From Ctenosaura bakeri (taxonomy: Eukaryota > Chordata > Lepidosauria > Squamata > Iguanidae): a stretch of 64,000 nt of DNA. The stretch lies in contig CAOLHI010004223.1 in the NCBI GenBank assembly GCA_948474755.1, positions 1 through 64,000 on the forward strand, written 5' to 3'. Below the pieces are notes generated by a model, which was not told the DNA's origin, did no database searches, and saw nothing but the letters and a program-made list of their open reading frames with translations. Shown here piece by piece: positions 22,111-35,590 of the stretch; the stretch's first letter is position 1; each line of letters starts with the position of its first letter. The translations under genes were made by a program, and so were the position numbers.

Positions 22111-23067
22111 TATAACAAAATTTAAAATCGACAAAACAGTGATACCTTGATTGGGCTAACAAAAATGCCCAAAATACACAATGCATGCTTTTGAAGCTTC
22201 ACCAACTTCTGCTTCAGGCAAAGATGTTAAAAATCAGACAGAAGCAAAATGACAATGTTAGAGTCACAGGCCTACATGTTGTCTCAAATGTTTCAAAAGT
22301 TTGTAGTTGGCCGAATAAATATATCACTGTTCTGGGGATTTAGGATTTTGTTGGATTTTGCTGTATGGCCAACAGGGCTACCCCTGACTGTGTTTTATCA
22401 AATTAAAGTCTGACAGCCTTTTTTGCTATACAAATCCATGTGCTTGTCACCAGATTGATCATGTTACCTAATGGGACCAAAATGAAGACTGCGTTAAGTT
22501 TTTCAATCATATCTGTTGACAGCTTTCTGTCCCTTTCCAACAAATTTCTAGAATGTAAATTTATGACCTGGTTTTGACCAAACTGGTATTTAGATTTAGG
22601 TTGACATTCCAAACGTTTCCATGCAAGTTCAGGACCGTTTGTCAAACTTTGACTTTTTTGAGGGTGGGGGGAAACCTTTGCTGTTTGTGATACACTTTGC
22701 ATGGAACATGGCATGAAATTTTTTTTTTTAAAGTTTCAGTTTTTCACTTCATCCAATGATAAGTACAATCAACCTCAGCCTAGGCAACACTGCTTAAATT
22801 TCCTGTTTAAAAGAGATAATGTTAATACCTACTACAGGCAAATAAAACTGATGGAAGATAAAACAAAAATTATAAAAAAAAAAAACCACAGTCAGAAAAC
22901 CAGAAAGCATCAAAAGCATTAAGTGTCATATAAGCCTCCAATACCTCTAAGTCATTTCCAGATACACTATGGAATAAAAAGATCTTTACTGCAAGCATAC
23001 ATAAAAAAGAATCCTGTAGTATCTTAAAGACTGACAGCTTTACTGTGGCATGTGCCCCACGCCATGG
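22111..23067. other. Spacer with unclassified repeat fragments
   Basis: 22111-22310 (ACAGTGATACCTTGATTGGG, CATGCTTTTGAAGCTTCACC) and 23009-23060 (CTGTAGTATCTTAAAGACTG) look like fragments of common sauropsid interspersed repeats. No gene. Confidence 0.35.
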
Positions 23068-23153
23068 CCCCTCCCGAAACTGCAAACCCCAGGATTCCAT
23101 AGGATGTTGCAAGTGGAATAATAGCGCTATGACAGTCTAGTGTGGAAATGGCC
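23068..23153. mobile_element. Palindromic MITE family A, single (right) arm
   Basis: Begins at the palindrome centre (CCCCTCCCGAAACTGC) and ends TGTGGAAATGGCC. There is no left arm. Confidence 0.85.
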
Positions 23154-26100
23154 TATGCTTGGCAATGAGATCATCTAAATTGCGCATAAAAGGTGCATGA
23201 AGACTGCATGGCAATTGCAGAAAAAAGGGAACACAGGAAACAACCTAATATAGCTGAGCCTCTGGAAATGGTAACATATACATGGATATTTGCTCTCTAT
23301 TATATCTTATTCACAACCTAAATAATCCAAACAGCAAATACCCCCCAGTTACTTCCATCTAGGGAATCAACTTACTTGCTTATGTACTTGGCTTCTTACC
23401 AGGACTCTAGCCACTTTGACCTGAGTGTTAATCTAGCCCTCATGTCCTTTTGTTTTCAGAGAAAAGAAACAAGTGTAAACCCAACATATTGGTCACTACA
23501 AATCCCATATCTCCCTCCTTCCCTTCCCCTCCTTGCACACGCACATCCTAAATCCTAGCATGTGATGGGGGTGGGGGAGAGAAAACATTAAACATACATG
23601 TCAGCATCACAGATCCAACAGGCTGATGAAGAAACTCATTTCATGCCCATCTCTGTTGAGGTGTGACTCAGAAAAAAAAATCCTGTATAGAATGAAATCT
23701 TTTATTTGCTACATAAGCTACATCTTTCATTTACTTTCTTTCTCATTATTAAAAAAAAATCACATCCTACTTCAACAGTGAATTTGTCTTTTCCTCCTAT
23801 TGCAAAAATAAAATAAAAAAAAGAGCAAAAAAAAAAGGTGAACCTTTCCATTTGAGGAGCTGTGGGTCTCACAACCGAACGCCTAAAGCCATTCCCTATG
23901 GGATAATACTGTCATTCTAGATGTCTGGTTAGCCACTCATTTTTAGTGATCACGATGCCTAGCAGGTTCTGGGGCTTTTAGTTAAAAAGAAACTTTTCTA
24001 AACACACATATATGATCACACTCATTGAGGGAGAGAGAGGAACTGAGGGTTTAGTCCACAAAAATAACATTTTCAAGCTTTGCCTTGAACTAAGGAAATA
24101 CTGAGGGTCCAACTAAGCTGGCTCACTCGCACATTGGGTGAAATTTGCTCAGTCAAAGTCTCTGCGAAGCCCTTTATGGAGAAAACCTGCATTCTAGAAG
24201 TCTCAATGCTCCAGTGTGGAGAAATTCCTGCCTGCTCCTCCAATTTTCCTGGCTCATTGACTTCTTATGTCTTTCCTTGTCAGGTGAATATCTGCATTGC
24301 TAAGGATGGAGGAAGTGAACCAGACAATTCTGTTCTAACTTGCCATGTATGTGCTGGTAAGGACCCCTTATCTGCTGACTGTTGCCAAATGAATCAGTCA
24401 ATCAATGCATCAATCAATGCATCAATGCTTGGTTTGAAAGTAGCTGCAACACAGAGTCCTGCCTGTGTGATGCTTGCACACAATGCTTTGGCACAGGAGG
24501 CATTGCATTCCCACTCCTATGACCTCTCTTTACTTTTGACCTTGGAGGACACTGTTGGTGGTTTTTGATTCTAGGTGGTCCCAGTTTTTCATTAGTTGTA
24601 TAAATGGTAGCCTGGAATTTCTGATCGTTTCAGTCAGCCTCCCAAAGGCTGATTAAAGTACGTTTGGAAGACTATCCCAAGACACCCCAGACAAACAAAA
24701 TGTCTACCTTTTTTCAGGGCCACTTTTAATGAAGGGAGTAAAAGAAATGAACAGCAAAATACCCAGCAGGTTTAAGGCAGAGCCCAGAAAGCTATGTTCA
24801 GGGCTACAATTCTCAGAATCCTTAACCAGCATGACCTCTGCCTGGGCCAAGGATTCTGAGACCTATAATCCAAAAAGTAATTTTTACAAGCTTTGGGAAG
24901 GACGAATCTGCTTCATTCATCTCGTCCTGCCTGTGCTCTCAAACGTTCTACCCTGTGTATGTCTTTGAAAGTACAAAGGAACTTTTCCCTTGCACCACCT
25001 GATGTGCATTAATGTCCTCTCTTGTTGTGCACCCTTTGCATGTTTGCTTTAATCAAGTGCAACATCAGCTGGGATTAGGCTGAGCTGTCCTAAATCAGGC
25101 ATCTCTTTAAGGCTGGTTCCCACATTACATATCAGGATAGGGTTTTGCACATATGAGCATAATTCTTTCACACTTCCATATCCATGAAAGCAAATAGTGG
25201 GTGGTCCAGTATCTCATGGATGTTACATAAGACAAATTGAGTGATATGCATCTCTTTTAAAAAAAGAAAAGTACACCCAAGATGCTGGAAGCTGGTGCTT
25301 TCTGACAGCTAATGGCTGCCAGCACACAAATTACCTTGTCTCTGTGAATGCAGATGCAGGAACAAGAGCTGTGTGTCCAAAATTATGCCCCGATATATTG
25401 TGGCAGCTAGCCATTCGGTCATTGCCTCTGAAGTGTCAGAAGTCAGATAGGGACAATTATCACTTCTATGAGGAGCAACCTGGTGTCTGTTAAGACATTG
25501 GCTTGCCATATGCATGTGGTAACATCTTAAGGAGCATTTGTTTCCTGTGTACTAAATGTGCTGTTTGATGTACTCTCTAGCAAGTTCCCCCCCAAAAAAT
25601 AATAACAGCAACTAAAAAGAAACGTAGAGCACTTGAGACTCTTGTTCTGCGTGAGGTTAATGATTTTGATGTTGAAAGTTTTTGTCCTTGAAGGTTTGTC
25701 AATATCTAGTCCAGATGGCTGTTGGGAGTGGGATTTTTTTTTAACTTATACTAAGGTGCCACTGATGAACATTGTTAATGCAGTACTGAAAACAGAAATG
25801 GAGGATTAAATGATATATTAAATATATACTTTACTCCATGTGGCTTTTAAAAGTTTTAAAAGTTCAGTTTGTAGACCTGGCAAATGGGAAAATGGAATTG
25901 AGTACTGATTAGCCCCAGAGTGTCTTAGAAGTTGGTAACAGGTGTTGTAAGGTTCAGCCAAAGGATTTTATCCACATCAGTTCCTTGCTTCCCAGTGTGA
26001 TTTTATCTGGCCTCCAATGAAATGGAATATCTGGAGATTTGGGGCAGGAAAAACAAAATGCATCTTCATTTATCACATAGTTAAACTCTGGAACTTGCTA

Positions 26101-26174
26101 CTACAAAATGTTATGATAAATAGCGATTTAGGTGGTTTTAAAAGAAGATTAGACAATATTTTAGAGGATGGCTA
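23154..26174. other. Intergenic spacer, no gene supported
   Basis: A decayed ACTACA-type palindrome lies at about 24795-24890. The frame at 24134-24568 contains a splice-like segment (24283-24356), discussed under rejected items. The rest appears unique and AT-rich. Confidence 0.45.
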
Positions 26175-26406
26175 ATTAGCCAGTGGCTACTGGTCAGACC
26201 ACAACTCTGGAGACCAGAGTTTGAATTCCTGTTCGACCATGGAAACCTACTGGGTGACCTTGAACAATTCACTCTCTCTCAGCCTCAGACGAAAGCAAAG
26301 GCAACCCTCTCCAACCTCGAACAAAGCTTGTCAAGAAAACCCTGTGATAGATTTGTCTTAGGGCCACTATAAGTCAGAAATGACTTGAAGGTACAAAGCA
26401 ACATTA
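26175..26406 (+). mobile_element. tRNA-derived SINE, plus orientation
   Basis: Landmarks are ACCATGGAAACCTACTGGGT, CTCTCTCTCAGCCTCAGACG, TCAAGAAAACCCTGTGATAG and GACTTGAAGGTACAAAGCAA. The extreme head is degraded. Confidence 0.82.
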
Positions 26407-27331
26407 AACAAAATAGTCATAATAGTTCTGGATCAGAGGCTGCATGCTTGAGAACAGCATATGCTGAGTGGCATCTATTCTCTTCAAGTCTGGTTTCTGG
26501 GCTTCCAAGAGGCATCCAATTGCTCATGGTAGGAAACATGTTGCTTTTCATCTGATTCTGATCCAGTACTACTTTCCACTCATTTCCTAAACTTGCACAA
26601 ACAAGGACCTTAGAATTCAATTGAGTTCTTCAGGTGTAGTTATCGCAGGCAGCGGTTCTCAGTCTCAGGTTATCTAATATCTCACCAATCAATCTGTCAA
26701 ACAGCCAGAATCCTACTACAGTAGAAACAAAAAGCCCACCTTTTCATGAGATTTATATCTTTACAGGCATTATGTTGTTATGTTTATCATCTGTGGTAAG
26801 TTAGTGGAAACAGGGGAGCAAAGGATTAGTAGAAACACTTGAGTGCCCGAAGTCCATGTTGTGTTGATACCTTTATCAGGCCACGCAAAAGATTCAAAAC
26901 TCTTCATGCTAGCTGTTGAAGCTTCATGGGCTTCCTCATTCAGCAAAGCTGTCAAAAGCATGCAGGAGAGAGGAAAGACGCTGATGGTGTTCAAGTGATG
27001 TTGCTTATGTCTTATGGGCAACATAGGTGCTCCTGCATTTAAGCATCCAAAGTTATTATTAGTATGACAAAAGGCACAGCGAGATCATCCATGACCGATG
27101 GAGCTGTAGGAGATGGCTCATGATGCTTCCAGAAGGATGTTGGAACTGAGGGAGACTGAGTTCTTAATAACAGTAATGCAAACTCTGTGTCCCATCTAGC
27201 AATATATGTACCACTGATGGAGAACCACTGATTCTGTTGACCTGCATCCAGAACATGTTGATTTTATGGCACATAATAGGCATGCAGATGTGGTTAATTC
27301 TGTTTGCATACAGCATGAGATACTGAACTTG

Positions 27332-27520
27332 GGCCATTTCTGCACTAGATGGTTATAGCGCTGTGATTCCACTTTCAACATCCTATGGAATCCTGGAGTT
27401 TGCAGTTTCAGGAGGGGAGCCTGGTCACCAGGTTTCCATGGTTGAACTGCAAACCTCAGGAATCCATAGGATGTTGAAAGTGGAATCATAGAACTATAAC
27501 CGTCTAGTTTGGAAATGGTC
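27332..27520. mobile_element. Palindromic MITE family A, complete, TSD TTG
   Basis: From GGCCATTTCTGCACTAGATG to TAGTTTGGAAATGGTC, flanked by TTG at 27329-27331 and 27521-27523. The centre (27415-27440) differs from that of other copies. Confidence 0.87.
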
Positions 27521-27523
27521 TTG

Positions 27524-28126
27524 ATTATTAATGTCTACATCATCATCTAGGCATAGCATGTAACTACAGATTGGGAGACTACATCAGGTATCTGTAAATT
27601 TTCTTCACTGCTAGTAATGTTCTAGCAAAAGGTTTGGAATGACAATTAATAACACACATGGATTTTAAGATCTCAGCTTTATGGTCCTGTCTGCTCAGCC
27701 AGTGTTAATGATTTTTTAAATGTTTTTAACCACAAAACTACCACTAGATGTCAGTATTGTCTCACTGTCTGTTGGTTTTACTGCAAAAATGGATGCAAAA
27801 ATTGAGGGACCAAATAGTCATAAAAATTACCAATTAATTCTGTGTACTCAGTAGTTGTTGCCCAATGCAGTACGCTCTGTGAAGTGTGATAAAAGAGTAG
27901 TGAAAAGCCATATCAAAGTCGTTACACCAGCGTCTCATTTAAGAATACCCTGATATTGGGACTGCAACACCATCATAAAAGTATTAATAACATATTTCAA
28001 TTGATAAAATTGTGTTTTTGAAGCAAGAAGCATATTGTATTTGTTTTAAAAGATGCAAACATGTACCATGGGATGTTCATCTCTGAAAAGGCATGATTCC
28101 TCAGAAAAAAATAAAACAAAACAAAA

Positions 28127-28164
<38 letters not shown>

Positions 28165-29332
28165 GCAGGAGACAGAACACTGCTTTCAAGATGTGCCTGC
28201 CATCTTAAGAAAGGAAAATTCAGTGGAAGAGACTGGTGCTGAAAGATCACCCCTTTCTGGCCCTAAATATGGTTCCGCCATTTGTGAGTAGTGTAGTAGA
28301 AGTGCCACACTGGGAACCTTAAGATAAAATGGTCCTCTACAGAGTATAGAGAACTTACTTTTTTTGAACTACAACTCCCAGAATCCCCACATTGCAAACT
28401 TGCAGGAGGAATTGGGGATTCTGGAGCTGCAGCTCACAAAATTAACTTCTCCATACTCTACAGAGGTAGGGCATGTGATGTATGATACACAAAGCTGTGT
28501 ACTAAAAAGGCATTTCTGAAAATTCCACCAAACTCTTTTGAGACCAAGAAACCCAAGCTCTGAATGCAGATGACTGAGTTTTTCATGGCTGGTCTAATTA
28601 GAGATGGTGATAGCTTTCTTGTGGCTGCATTCTTCAATTTCATCTCAAATAAATCAACTTTGATTTTATCTCTACTTCTTTCTATGGAAAGAAGTAAAGA
28701 ACTGCATTTGCAGACAACACTGTAACAGGGAGAGAAAAATGTCAACTGCCCATCACAGTGGTATCACATTGACTATTATGGCATTCTGAAGTTTAGATGC
28801 AATGCAAAATCTGAAACATAAGATGTTAACAATCCAGCACATTAAAGAATGGGATACTTCTCCTGACTCCTGTTACGATTTTGCCTCACACCTTGAAGTA
28901 ACTTGAAGTGCAGTCTTATGTGGGTTCATTTAGAATTTACACCAGAAATTAGTGCAGTTAATCTCAGGTAATTGTGTTTAAAATTGCACTCTAATTGCAG
29001 GATTCTCTCACATTCAAAAACTGTCTGGCACATATTTTACCTTACCAGCAGGGGGCATTTGTGCAACATTTCTATTAGAATGTGATTAGTTTGTATGGGG
29101 AGAGGGGACTCCTTTTTGCAGGCTGGCTTTCTCTATTTTCAATAGTATGTCCTATGTCCTATATGACATTTCCTCATGTTGGCATGAGGGAAAAGGCTGT
29201 GGGTGCAGCAGGGGTAGAAAAAGGGAGGTACAGAACAAAAAGGCTGCTTGGAGATGGCAGATATTGTCTGTATTCCCTTGCTGTTGCTGCCTGACCTTTA
29301 AAAAAGTACAGCTGCTAAGATTCTGGCCTTCT
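27524..29332. other. Spacer with microsatellite and decayed palindrome
   Basis: A compound (TG)n(AG)n tract lies at about 28128-28163. About 28338-28462 is an inverted-repeat segment whose left arm is GAACTACAACTCCCAGAATC. No coding region is recognised. Confidence 0.5.
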
Positions 29333-29552
29333 GTTGTAATGGTGTGAATGTTGGAGCACAACTCTGTAGATCAGAGTTCAAATTCCTGCTTGGGTATGGA
29401 AACCCACTGGGGGACCTCAAGCAACTCACACTCTCTCAGCCTCAGAGAGCAACACTCCCTCAGACAAATCTTGCCAAGAAAACTCCACGATAGGTTTGCC
29501 CTCAGGTCTCCATAAGTCAGAAACGACTTGAAGGCTCACAGCAAGAACAATC
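29333..29552 (+). mobile_element. tRNA-derived SINE, plus orientation
   Basis: Landmarks are TATGGAAACCCACTGGGGGA, CTCTCTCAGCCTCAGAGAGC, GCCAAGAAAACTCCACGATA and ACGACTTGAAGGCTCACAGC. Confidence 0.83.
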
Positions 29553-31904
29553 CACATGATGATTCCTTCTCTTATCTTGTGACCAGGGTTGCCAGGTCAG
29601 GACTATCCCAGACCTTGAGATCTCAGGGCCAAAATCTGAGTCTCTGAGATAACACTTTGTGATGTCACAGACGGTAATCTTGGTAATGTTATAAGAATGA
29701 TGTTACAAATGGCAGTCCCTGGCAATGTCATTAAGCATGAGACATTAAGCATCAGCCACAGTTGCAAAGAGTATCTTCTTCAAATCTGAAATGTTAAGTC
29801 TAACAGATAAGGACAATATATGTATATAGACACCTTTCAAGGCATTGTTGTTGCTTTCAGATACCTATCCTTAAGATCCCCCCTTCCACTGAGGACCAGA
29901 GAAGAGGGACGAGGTCCTGAGACCTGATGATCCTACCTGTGACATGTTTACTCAGCCCTTGGTAAAGACCCCATCAGACTTTTTTTGGTGGGGGGAGAAG
30001 GACAAGCTAAACCATGGCTTAAAAGCCACATCAAGAAGGCAGAATGTAATGCTGCTTCATCAGGGGAGGGGAAGGGAGGGAGGAGGTAACCGGTCTCAGC
30101 TCAGAGGGGGAAGAAATGAAGATGAGCTCACAGGGGGAGTATACACTTCCTTTCCTTCCCCTGGGAGCCTAGAGCTACTGTATCATTATAATCTGAATGT
30201 CCTCCTCCTTTCCTACTGTCCCCACAGATAAGCAGTGGAACCTTCTCCCAGGGCTTTGACAGTTGCCGGGGAAGTTGGGAAGGAGATTTTGGAAAGGTTG
30301 CAAAGTGCTAGGCCTCCAGCTCAACCTTTATGTTATATGGAGATGATCAGCTGGAATAACCTCAGTTAACATCATCTGAAAAAGTGAGAAGGCTCTCATC
30401 CAGATTGTGTGGGTTGCTGTGTTTATAGGCTGTTCAGATAATGGAATTTTTTTAAGCCATTGGCCTGGCTGGGATGTACATCCTTGGTATTTGGGTAGTG
30501 AACATGCTGTGAGCCAGGTTTATTCCAGATGTGTAAACTCTGAGCAACCTCCTGCGGCCTGTTGCTTTGCAATACGGTATGGACAAGCTTCCTTCAACAC
30601 GAGCTGAAGGCCTCTGCCCACACATTTCCGACTGGGGAGGGTTAGCATGGGGCTTATTAATTTGGAATGAACCCTCTACAGAACAGGTGTGTGTAATATA
30701 ATTTTACATCATTATTGACTAGACATTCAGGCCTCAGCCTATGAAGTCTTAGTCCAACATACTCCAGTCCATGGATAGCTGTTCTGCTATGTATGTGAAA
30801 AGCCTTCTACGAGTGTAGTGAGCATCCCCCAAATATCTTTTTGGCCAAGCTAACTTCTGTGAGCAGGGTGGGGAAGCTCTGGTTTTCCAGATGGTTAGAA
30901 TGAGAATTCCTACAGTGCCTTGCTATTGACAAGAATGACTCAAAATATCTGCAGAAAGTCACAGTTCTGCCACAACCTGTCATAAAGATTTATACCCCAC
31001 TGTTAGCGGTTTTCCCCTTGGGGAATGAAGATATGTTCCTCTCCCCCAGATATATTCCCCCCCGCTATACAGGAAAATCCAGAGGTGCTACTTAGTGTAG
31101 ATCAATAGTAGCTGATGGCTTCCATGTCAGACAAAAGGTGAAACCATTCTTGGTTTCATCTGAGCTTTGAAAGGAGCAATGCAAGGTACTGAACCTGTTT
31201 TGGGAAGAGAGTTCAGCACTTGGGATAGCACCTTTAAAACTGGGGCTAAAATATGAAATGGATCTGTTGCCCTACTGACAATCATGAAGGAAGCTGCAGG
31301 TAATTACACATGTTTGTAAATACACATTTGTTTCATGAAGGTATCCAAGGTTCCAGCTTAAAACATCCTAGGTTTGTGTGCTGAAATGAAATCTCTGAAA
31401 TGCCTCTGTGTTTGCTGAGTTTGTTCAGTGCTACTCTCTGAACAGATGAGGCTTTTATTTGTATGTTGCATCTCTTGATATAATCAGTTATTCTGATGTG
31501 AACTGGCATACCTTTTTACTCAGGCAGGCTTTTGCCAACTGTTTGTTGCTGTAGGGTTTTCTTTTTTAAACTGGATGAATGCTGTCTTTTTCTTTTACTG
31601 GAGTATTTTTAAATTCTGTTTTTTAACATTTTTAAAATGCTTTCATTCATTTCATGTACTTCTACTATCTTACAGTAAGCTGCTTGAGCCCCATTTGTGG
31701 GAGGCAGGAAGCATAAGGCAGGAAATTAATTAATTACCTAATGAATTAATTAATTGTGGTGATAAAGCTGGTGCTGATAATGACTCTGCCGCCAAAGCCT
31801 ACTTTGACTTATCTTCATTTCACATCCAATCTGCAAACCTTTGCCTAAATCTGATTGCCAGTCCTAGCTGGAATAGACCAACTGAATCAATTGCTGAAAA
31901 CTAA
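29553..31904. other. Intergenic spacer, LINE-tail-like segment
   Basis: 31590-31755 resembles a LINE 3' tail (GTAAGCTGCTTGAGCCCCAT followed by an AATTAATTAATT-type end). Elsewhere no gene is seen. The frame at 29944-30231 lacks recognisable domains. Confidence 0.4.
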
Positions 31905-31990
31905 GGCCATTTCTGCACTAGACTGTTATAGCACTATTATTCCACTTTCAATGTCCTGTGGAATCTTGGGGTTTGCAGTTTAGGGAGGGA
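31905..31990. mobile_element. Palindromic MITE family A, single (left) arm
   Basis: The left terminus GGCCATTTCTGCACTAGACT, preceded by TAA, continues to GTTTGCAGTTTAGGGAGGGA and stops near the palindrome centre. There is no right arm. Confidence 0.85.
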
Positions 31991-32473
31991 CCTCAAAGGA
32001 ATTAGCCAATACTATTAACAGTAGTGATTCCATTGGCATTTGTAATTCCTCCAGTCGGACTGGATTTCTCCAGTTTGTAATGCGTGTCTGAATTTCGTAT
32101 CCAGCTCCACTTCCTTAAGATATTTTTCTCCACTGAGGAATGTTGGCATGGGGTGCCATTGCGCACTGATGCTCATTATGTATGGATCTGCCTGTACATT
32201 TAGTCATGCAATTGGTTGCACATTTGATGACTTGGTTCGGTTGGGTGATGTTGCCATTGTGTAACATGATTAATGTGCAACTCTGCATGCAGACATCTAT
32301 GGTATGCTAAGTAGGATCTTGGCCATCGTAAAATAATAAACAATGACACATGGGCAAGATCTTTGCTTCATCTTGGAATTAATGATGCCATAAATAATAG
32401 AAAGTGCTGCTATGAATGGAATCCACATTTTTACACAAAAACAATCCAAGCTAAATCCAGTTTTAACAGCTGG

Positions 32474-32706
32474 GAGAGCCAGTGTGGTGCAGTGATTTGT
32501 GTGTTGGACGCTGGGAGGCCAGCTATTGAATCCACATACATCCATGGAAACTGACTGGGTGATCTTGGGCAAGTCACATTTTCTCAGCCTTAGAGGAAGG
32601 CAAGAGCAAATTCCCTCTGAACAAATTCTGCCAAGAAAACCCATGATAGGTTTGCTTTAGGGTCACCATAAGTTAGAAATGACTTGAAGGCACACAAAAA
32701 CAACAA
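32474..32706 (+). mobile_element. tRNA-derived SINE, well preserved
   Basis: Head GAGCCAGTGTGGTGCAGTG, body CATGGAAACTGACTGGGTGA, CTTGGGCAAGTCACATTTTC, TTTGCTTTAGGGTCACCATA, tail ACTTGAAGGCACACAAAAAC. One of the better reference copies of the family in this window. Confidence 0.9.
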
Positions 32707-33562
32707 TGGAGCAGATCCATTGAAATCAATGAGACATATGTAAATAGTTATCCAGTTTATATCAATGGACTAACTCTAGCTGGATTTAGTCCTCAGATCT
32801 GTGCCTGACTGTGTCGAATAGCTATTGGTTGGCTGAAACTTCCTCCAATAACACTTTGTGAAGCCAGGGGCTGTTTATAATTTCTGGATAAGAGCCACGT
32901 TTGTTGGTTCACTATGCATGTAGGTCCCTTGGTTGATCAACATTTGAACAATGCAGCCAAATGTGTGAATTAATGGCACATGAAAGCACTGTGTTTCAAA
33001 GAAATAGGAGAATTCCATTATGGGTGCTGTTAATCATCCATGGTGGCTCATTCACAAGTACAGATCATCAGCTAACACAACCAGCAAATAGTTCTCTTCA
33101 GCTGATTTGCCCTTCATGTGACAAGGAAAGAAAAAAGGTGAGGGTGCTAGCTCTGCACCTTTCTGGTGCATCATGGAAAAAAGACATCACTCCAGTAGTG
33201 TACAGACATGCTTCATGTGCAAAATGTTTCAAATTCAACTCCTGACATCCCAAGGTCAGACTGGAAAAGACCCTACTTGAAACCCTGGAGAAATGCCACC
33301 AGTTGGTGACTTAGCTAGATGAACCAGTGGTGTGATTCACCATGATGGAGCTTGCTATGTTTCTAATGGCAATGGGAAGGCCCACACTCCAGTAACAGAC
33401 ACATGCATGTCATGCAGAAGGTCCCAGTTTCAATCCCTGGCAACTCCAAGTAGGATGTCTCTGAGTCTCCAGTTTTCATTGGTCATCTCTAGGTGGGAAT
33501 AGAGAGTGCAAATTCTCTGTTTGGCCATAGGGATTTCATCTTGTCATTGTGCGTCATCCATT
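32707..33562. other. Spacer, possible SINE-like fragment
   Basis: About 33400-33450 contains AAGGTCCCAGTTTCAATCCC, which resembles a tRNA-type B box followed by CTGGCAACTCC. It may be an old SINE. No gene. Confidence 0.3.
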
Positions 33563-33764
33563 GGCCATTTCCACATTAGACTGTTGTAGTACTATTTTTC
33601 CACTTTCAACATCCTGTGGAATTCTGGGGTTTGCAGTTTACTGAAGTCAAAGAGCTCTGTGGCTGAGAATTCTAAATGCTCTTCCCTAAACTGCAAGCCT
33701 CAGGATTCCATAGGATGTTGGAAGTGGAGTAATAGCACTATAACAATGTTGTGTGGAAATGGCC
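33563..33764. mobile_element. Palindromic MITE family A, complete
   Basis: From GGCCATTTCCACATTAGACT to TGTGTGGAAATGGCC, flanked by ATT and ATA. The arms have diverged and the copy is older than that at 10433. Confidence 0.86.
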
Positions 33765-33999
33765 ATAGCTAAATATATATTTTTTTGGAATGTGATTCCA
33801 GGAATCCTCCAGCCAGCATGTGCCCTTGCTAGCTGAGGAGGCATTCTGGAAATCACAGTATAAAAAATAACTTTACCAGGCTCTAATAAGTTCCTAGAGA
33901 CATCCCTTTCTTCTTGGATGCTTACTTCTTTTTTAAGCCGTTAAAAGTCCATGGCCATCCCTGCAACAGCGGCATTAACTGGAATTACACTAGAGTAAC

Positions 34000-34350
34000 T
34001 TTTCATACTATCCAACTGTCCAGATTTGGCCTGATTAATCCTCTGATGTCTTCTTCAGGTGACCAACGAAAACCACTTTGAAAAAGTTCCAGTTTCTTTC
34101 TCCTCCTCCCACTTTCCCCTTTTGTCCTTGGCTGAGTTGAAAATGCAAAAGTAGCTTGTATTCAGTTAACTTAGTGGGGAGTCGAAGAGGCAGAATTTTG
34201 GTCTTCCCTGTACTCTCAGGGACGGAATGGATCTCCTAACCATTCTGTTCTTCTTTATTCATAATTTTTGACGTCTTGGTCCCATTTTGATGCTGCATGG
34301 CCACATGTGTCCCAGTTTTCATCCATGAAATGTTGGTGGGCATGTTTTTC
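34000..34350 (-). repeat. Unclassified interspersed repeat, copy 3 (inverted)
   Basis: The reverse complement aligns with 870-1170 and 3893-4262 (GCCTGATTAATCCTCTG, CCCACTTTCCCC, CACATGTGTCCCAGTTTTC). Confidence 0.65.
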
Positions 34351-35354
34351 TGTTTTTTTGGCATTTTGCAAGGAGGTTAGCAGTATCTTCTTGCACAATA
34401 GAATTTCCCAAGCCATGGCACAGCTATTGGACATGACTGGGTGAAGCTTCACCCCATACTAAATAGTTCCTGATCCGTCAGAGGTGTATACTGGGAGAGT
34501 TCCATTGCACCATCATCTTCTCCTGTGTACGTATGCTGGTTGAGCTTTATGCTCCCCCAGCGTTGATAGGATCCTAGCCATGTGTTAATTATTATGTATT
34601 ATGTGACCACGAACTTTTATTCTCTTGTAACATTTTCTCATCAGTCAAGGAAAAACTATGGATGGGAATTGCACCAAGGTTCATTCCGCAATCAAAGAAG
34701 ACTGTCAAATTAGTTTTCATGTGTATTGAATGTGCATGAGGTAAGAGTCATTCTGAATTACTTTTTCAAAATAAGTATCTTAATTTTTTCACTCATATGT
34801 ATTCTCAGTGACTGCTGAAGGACACTGTGCAGAGCTATGGATGTGATGCTGCAGTCTCAGTTTAGGGTCAATGCTGTTTTAAAATCTGCAGGCCCCATGA
34901 AGGTTGATGAGCGAGACATTGATGCAAGAAAAAAAAATGCGCTCTCCTTAGACTCTGCATTCTAATTATTGATTTATTTGCTGGCAAAGCTGCTAAGCTT
35001 TAAGTCCCTACTCAGTAAAGGACTATGGCTTTCAGGTATGCTAAAAACCCATCATCTCTATTACTTGGCTACAGGGGAATAGTCTTGCCTACGCTAAATC
35101 CGTCACCTGGATTTGTTTAAATTTCCAGGATGAATCTTCCCTCGCCAGGGCCCAAGATGATATGTTATGACTCAGTCACGTTGGCCTGCCTTTCAAACAA
35201 GGGATGAAGCAATTATCTGAAACAATCCAATGCTTTTTGAATGCAATTCTTTTTAATACATCTCTCACCTTCCACATCACTGACAGCCTCGCTGCTGCTG
35301 CCTTATTTGGCAGCCGCTTTGATGAGCCCAGAAAACGGAGGACCGTGTGTTGTG

Positions 35355-35433
35355 GTTGCTAGGCAACTCTAGGATGTGCTTTTGTGGGAGTGAGTAGGTG
35401 ACTGAAGAGCATCTCCTACAGTTGCCTAGCAAC
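35355..35433. promoter_or_regulatory. Pair of RFX-type X-box motifs
   Basis: GTTGCTAGGCAAC at 35355-35367 and GTTGCCTAGCAAC at 35421-35433 are two near-palindromic sites of the X-box type bound by RFX transcription factors, 66 bp apart start to start. The surrounding sequence (about 35280-35480) is not an obvious repeat. Each motif alone could be chance; two in 80 bp is less likely. They could belong to an enhancer in the ADAMTS8-ADAMTS15 spacer. Their target and activity are unknown. Confidence 0.5.
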
Positions 35434-35590
35434 TGGTACATGCCACCTATACACCTTCATTTGCCCTGGCACAACCGGGCTATGTTAACGGCAAGACTGA
35501 GGAGAAGCTGCAGGTGGTAGTATTATAACAAAAAAGTTGCATTAATCATGTAGGTATTGTAGGGAAAAAATGGCATGCAGGATGCTTTTA

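Noticed and set aside
24283..24356. Possible small exon between TTGTCAG and GTAAGG
   Set aside because: Splice-like ends bound only 74 bp, with no recognisable protein and no neighbouring exons. Chance is sufficient.
32474..32706. tRNA gene suggested by box A/B-like sequence
   Set aside because: Only the head resembles a tRNA. The long body and CAA-rich tail, repeated about a dozen times, show it is a SINE.
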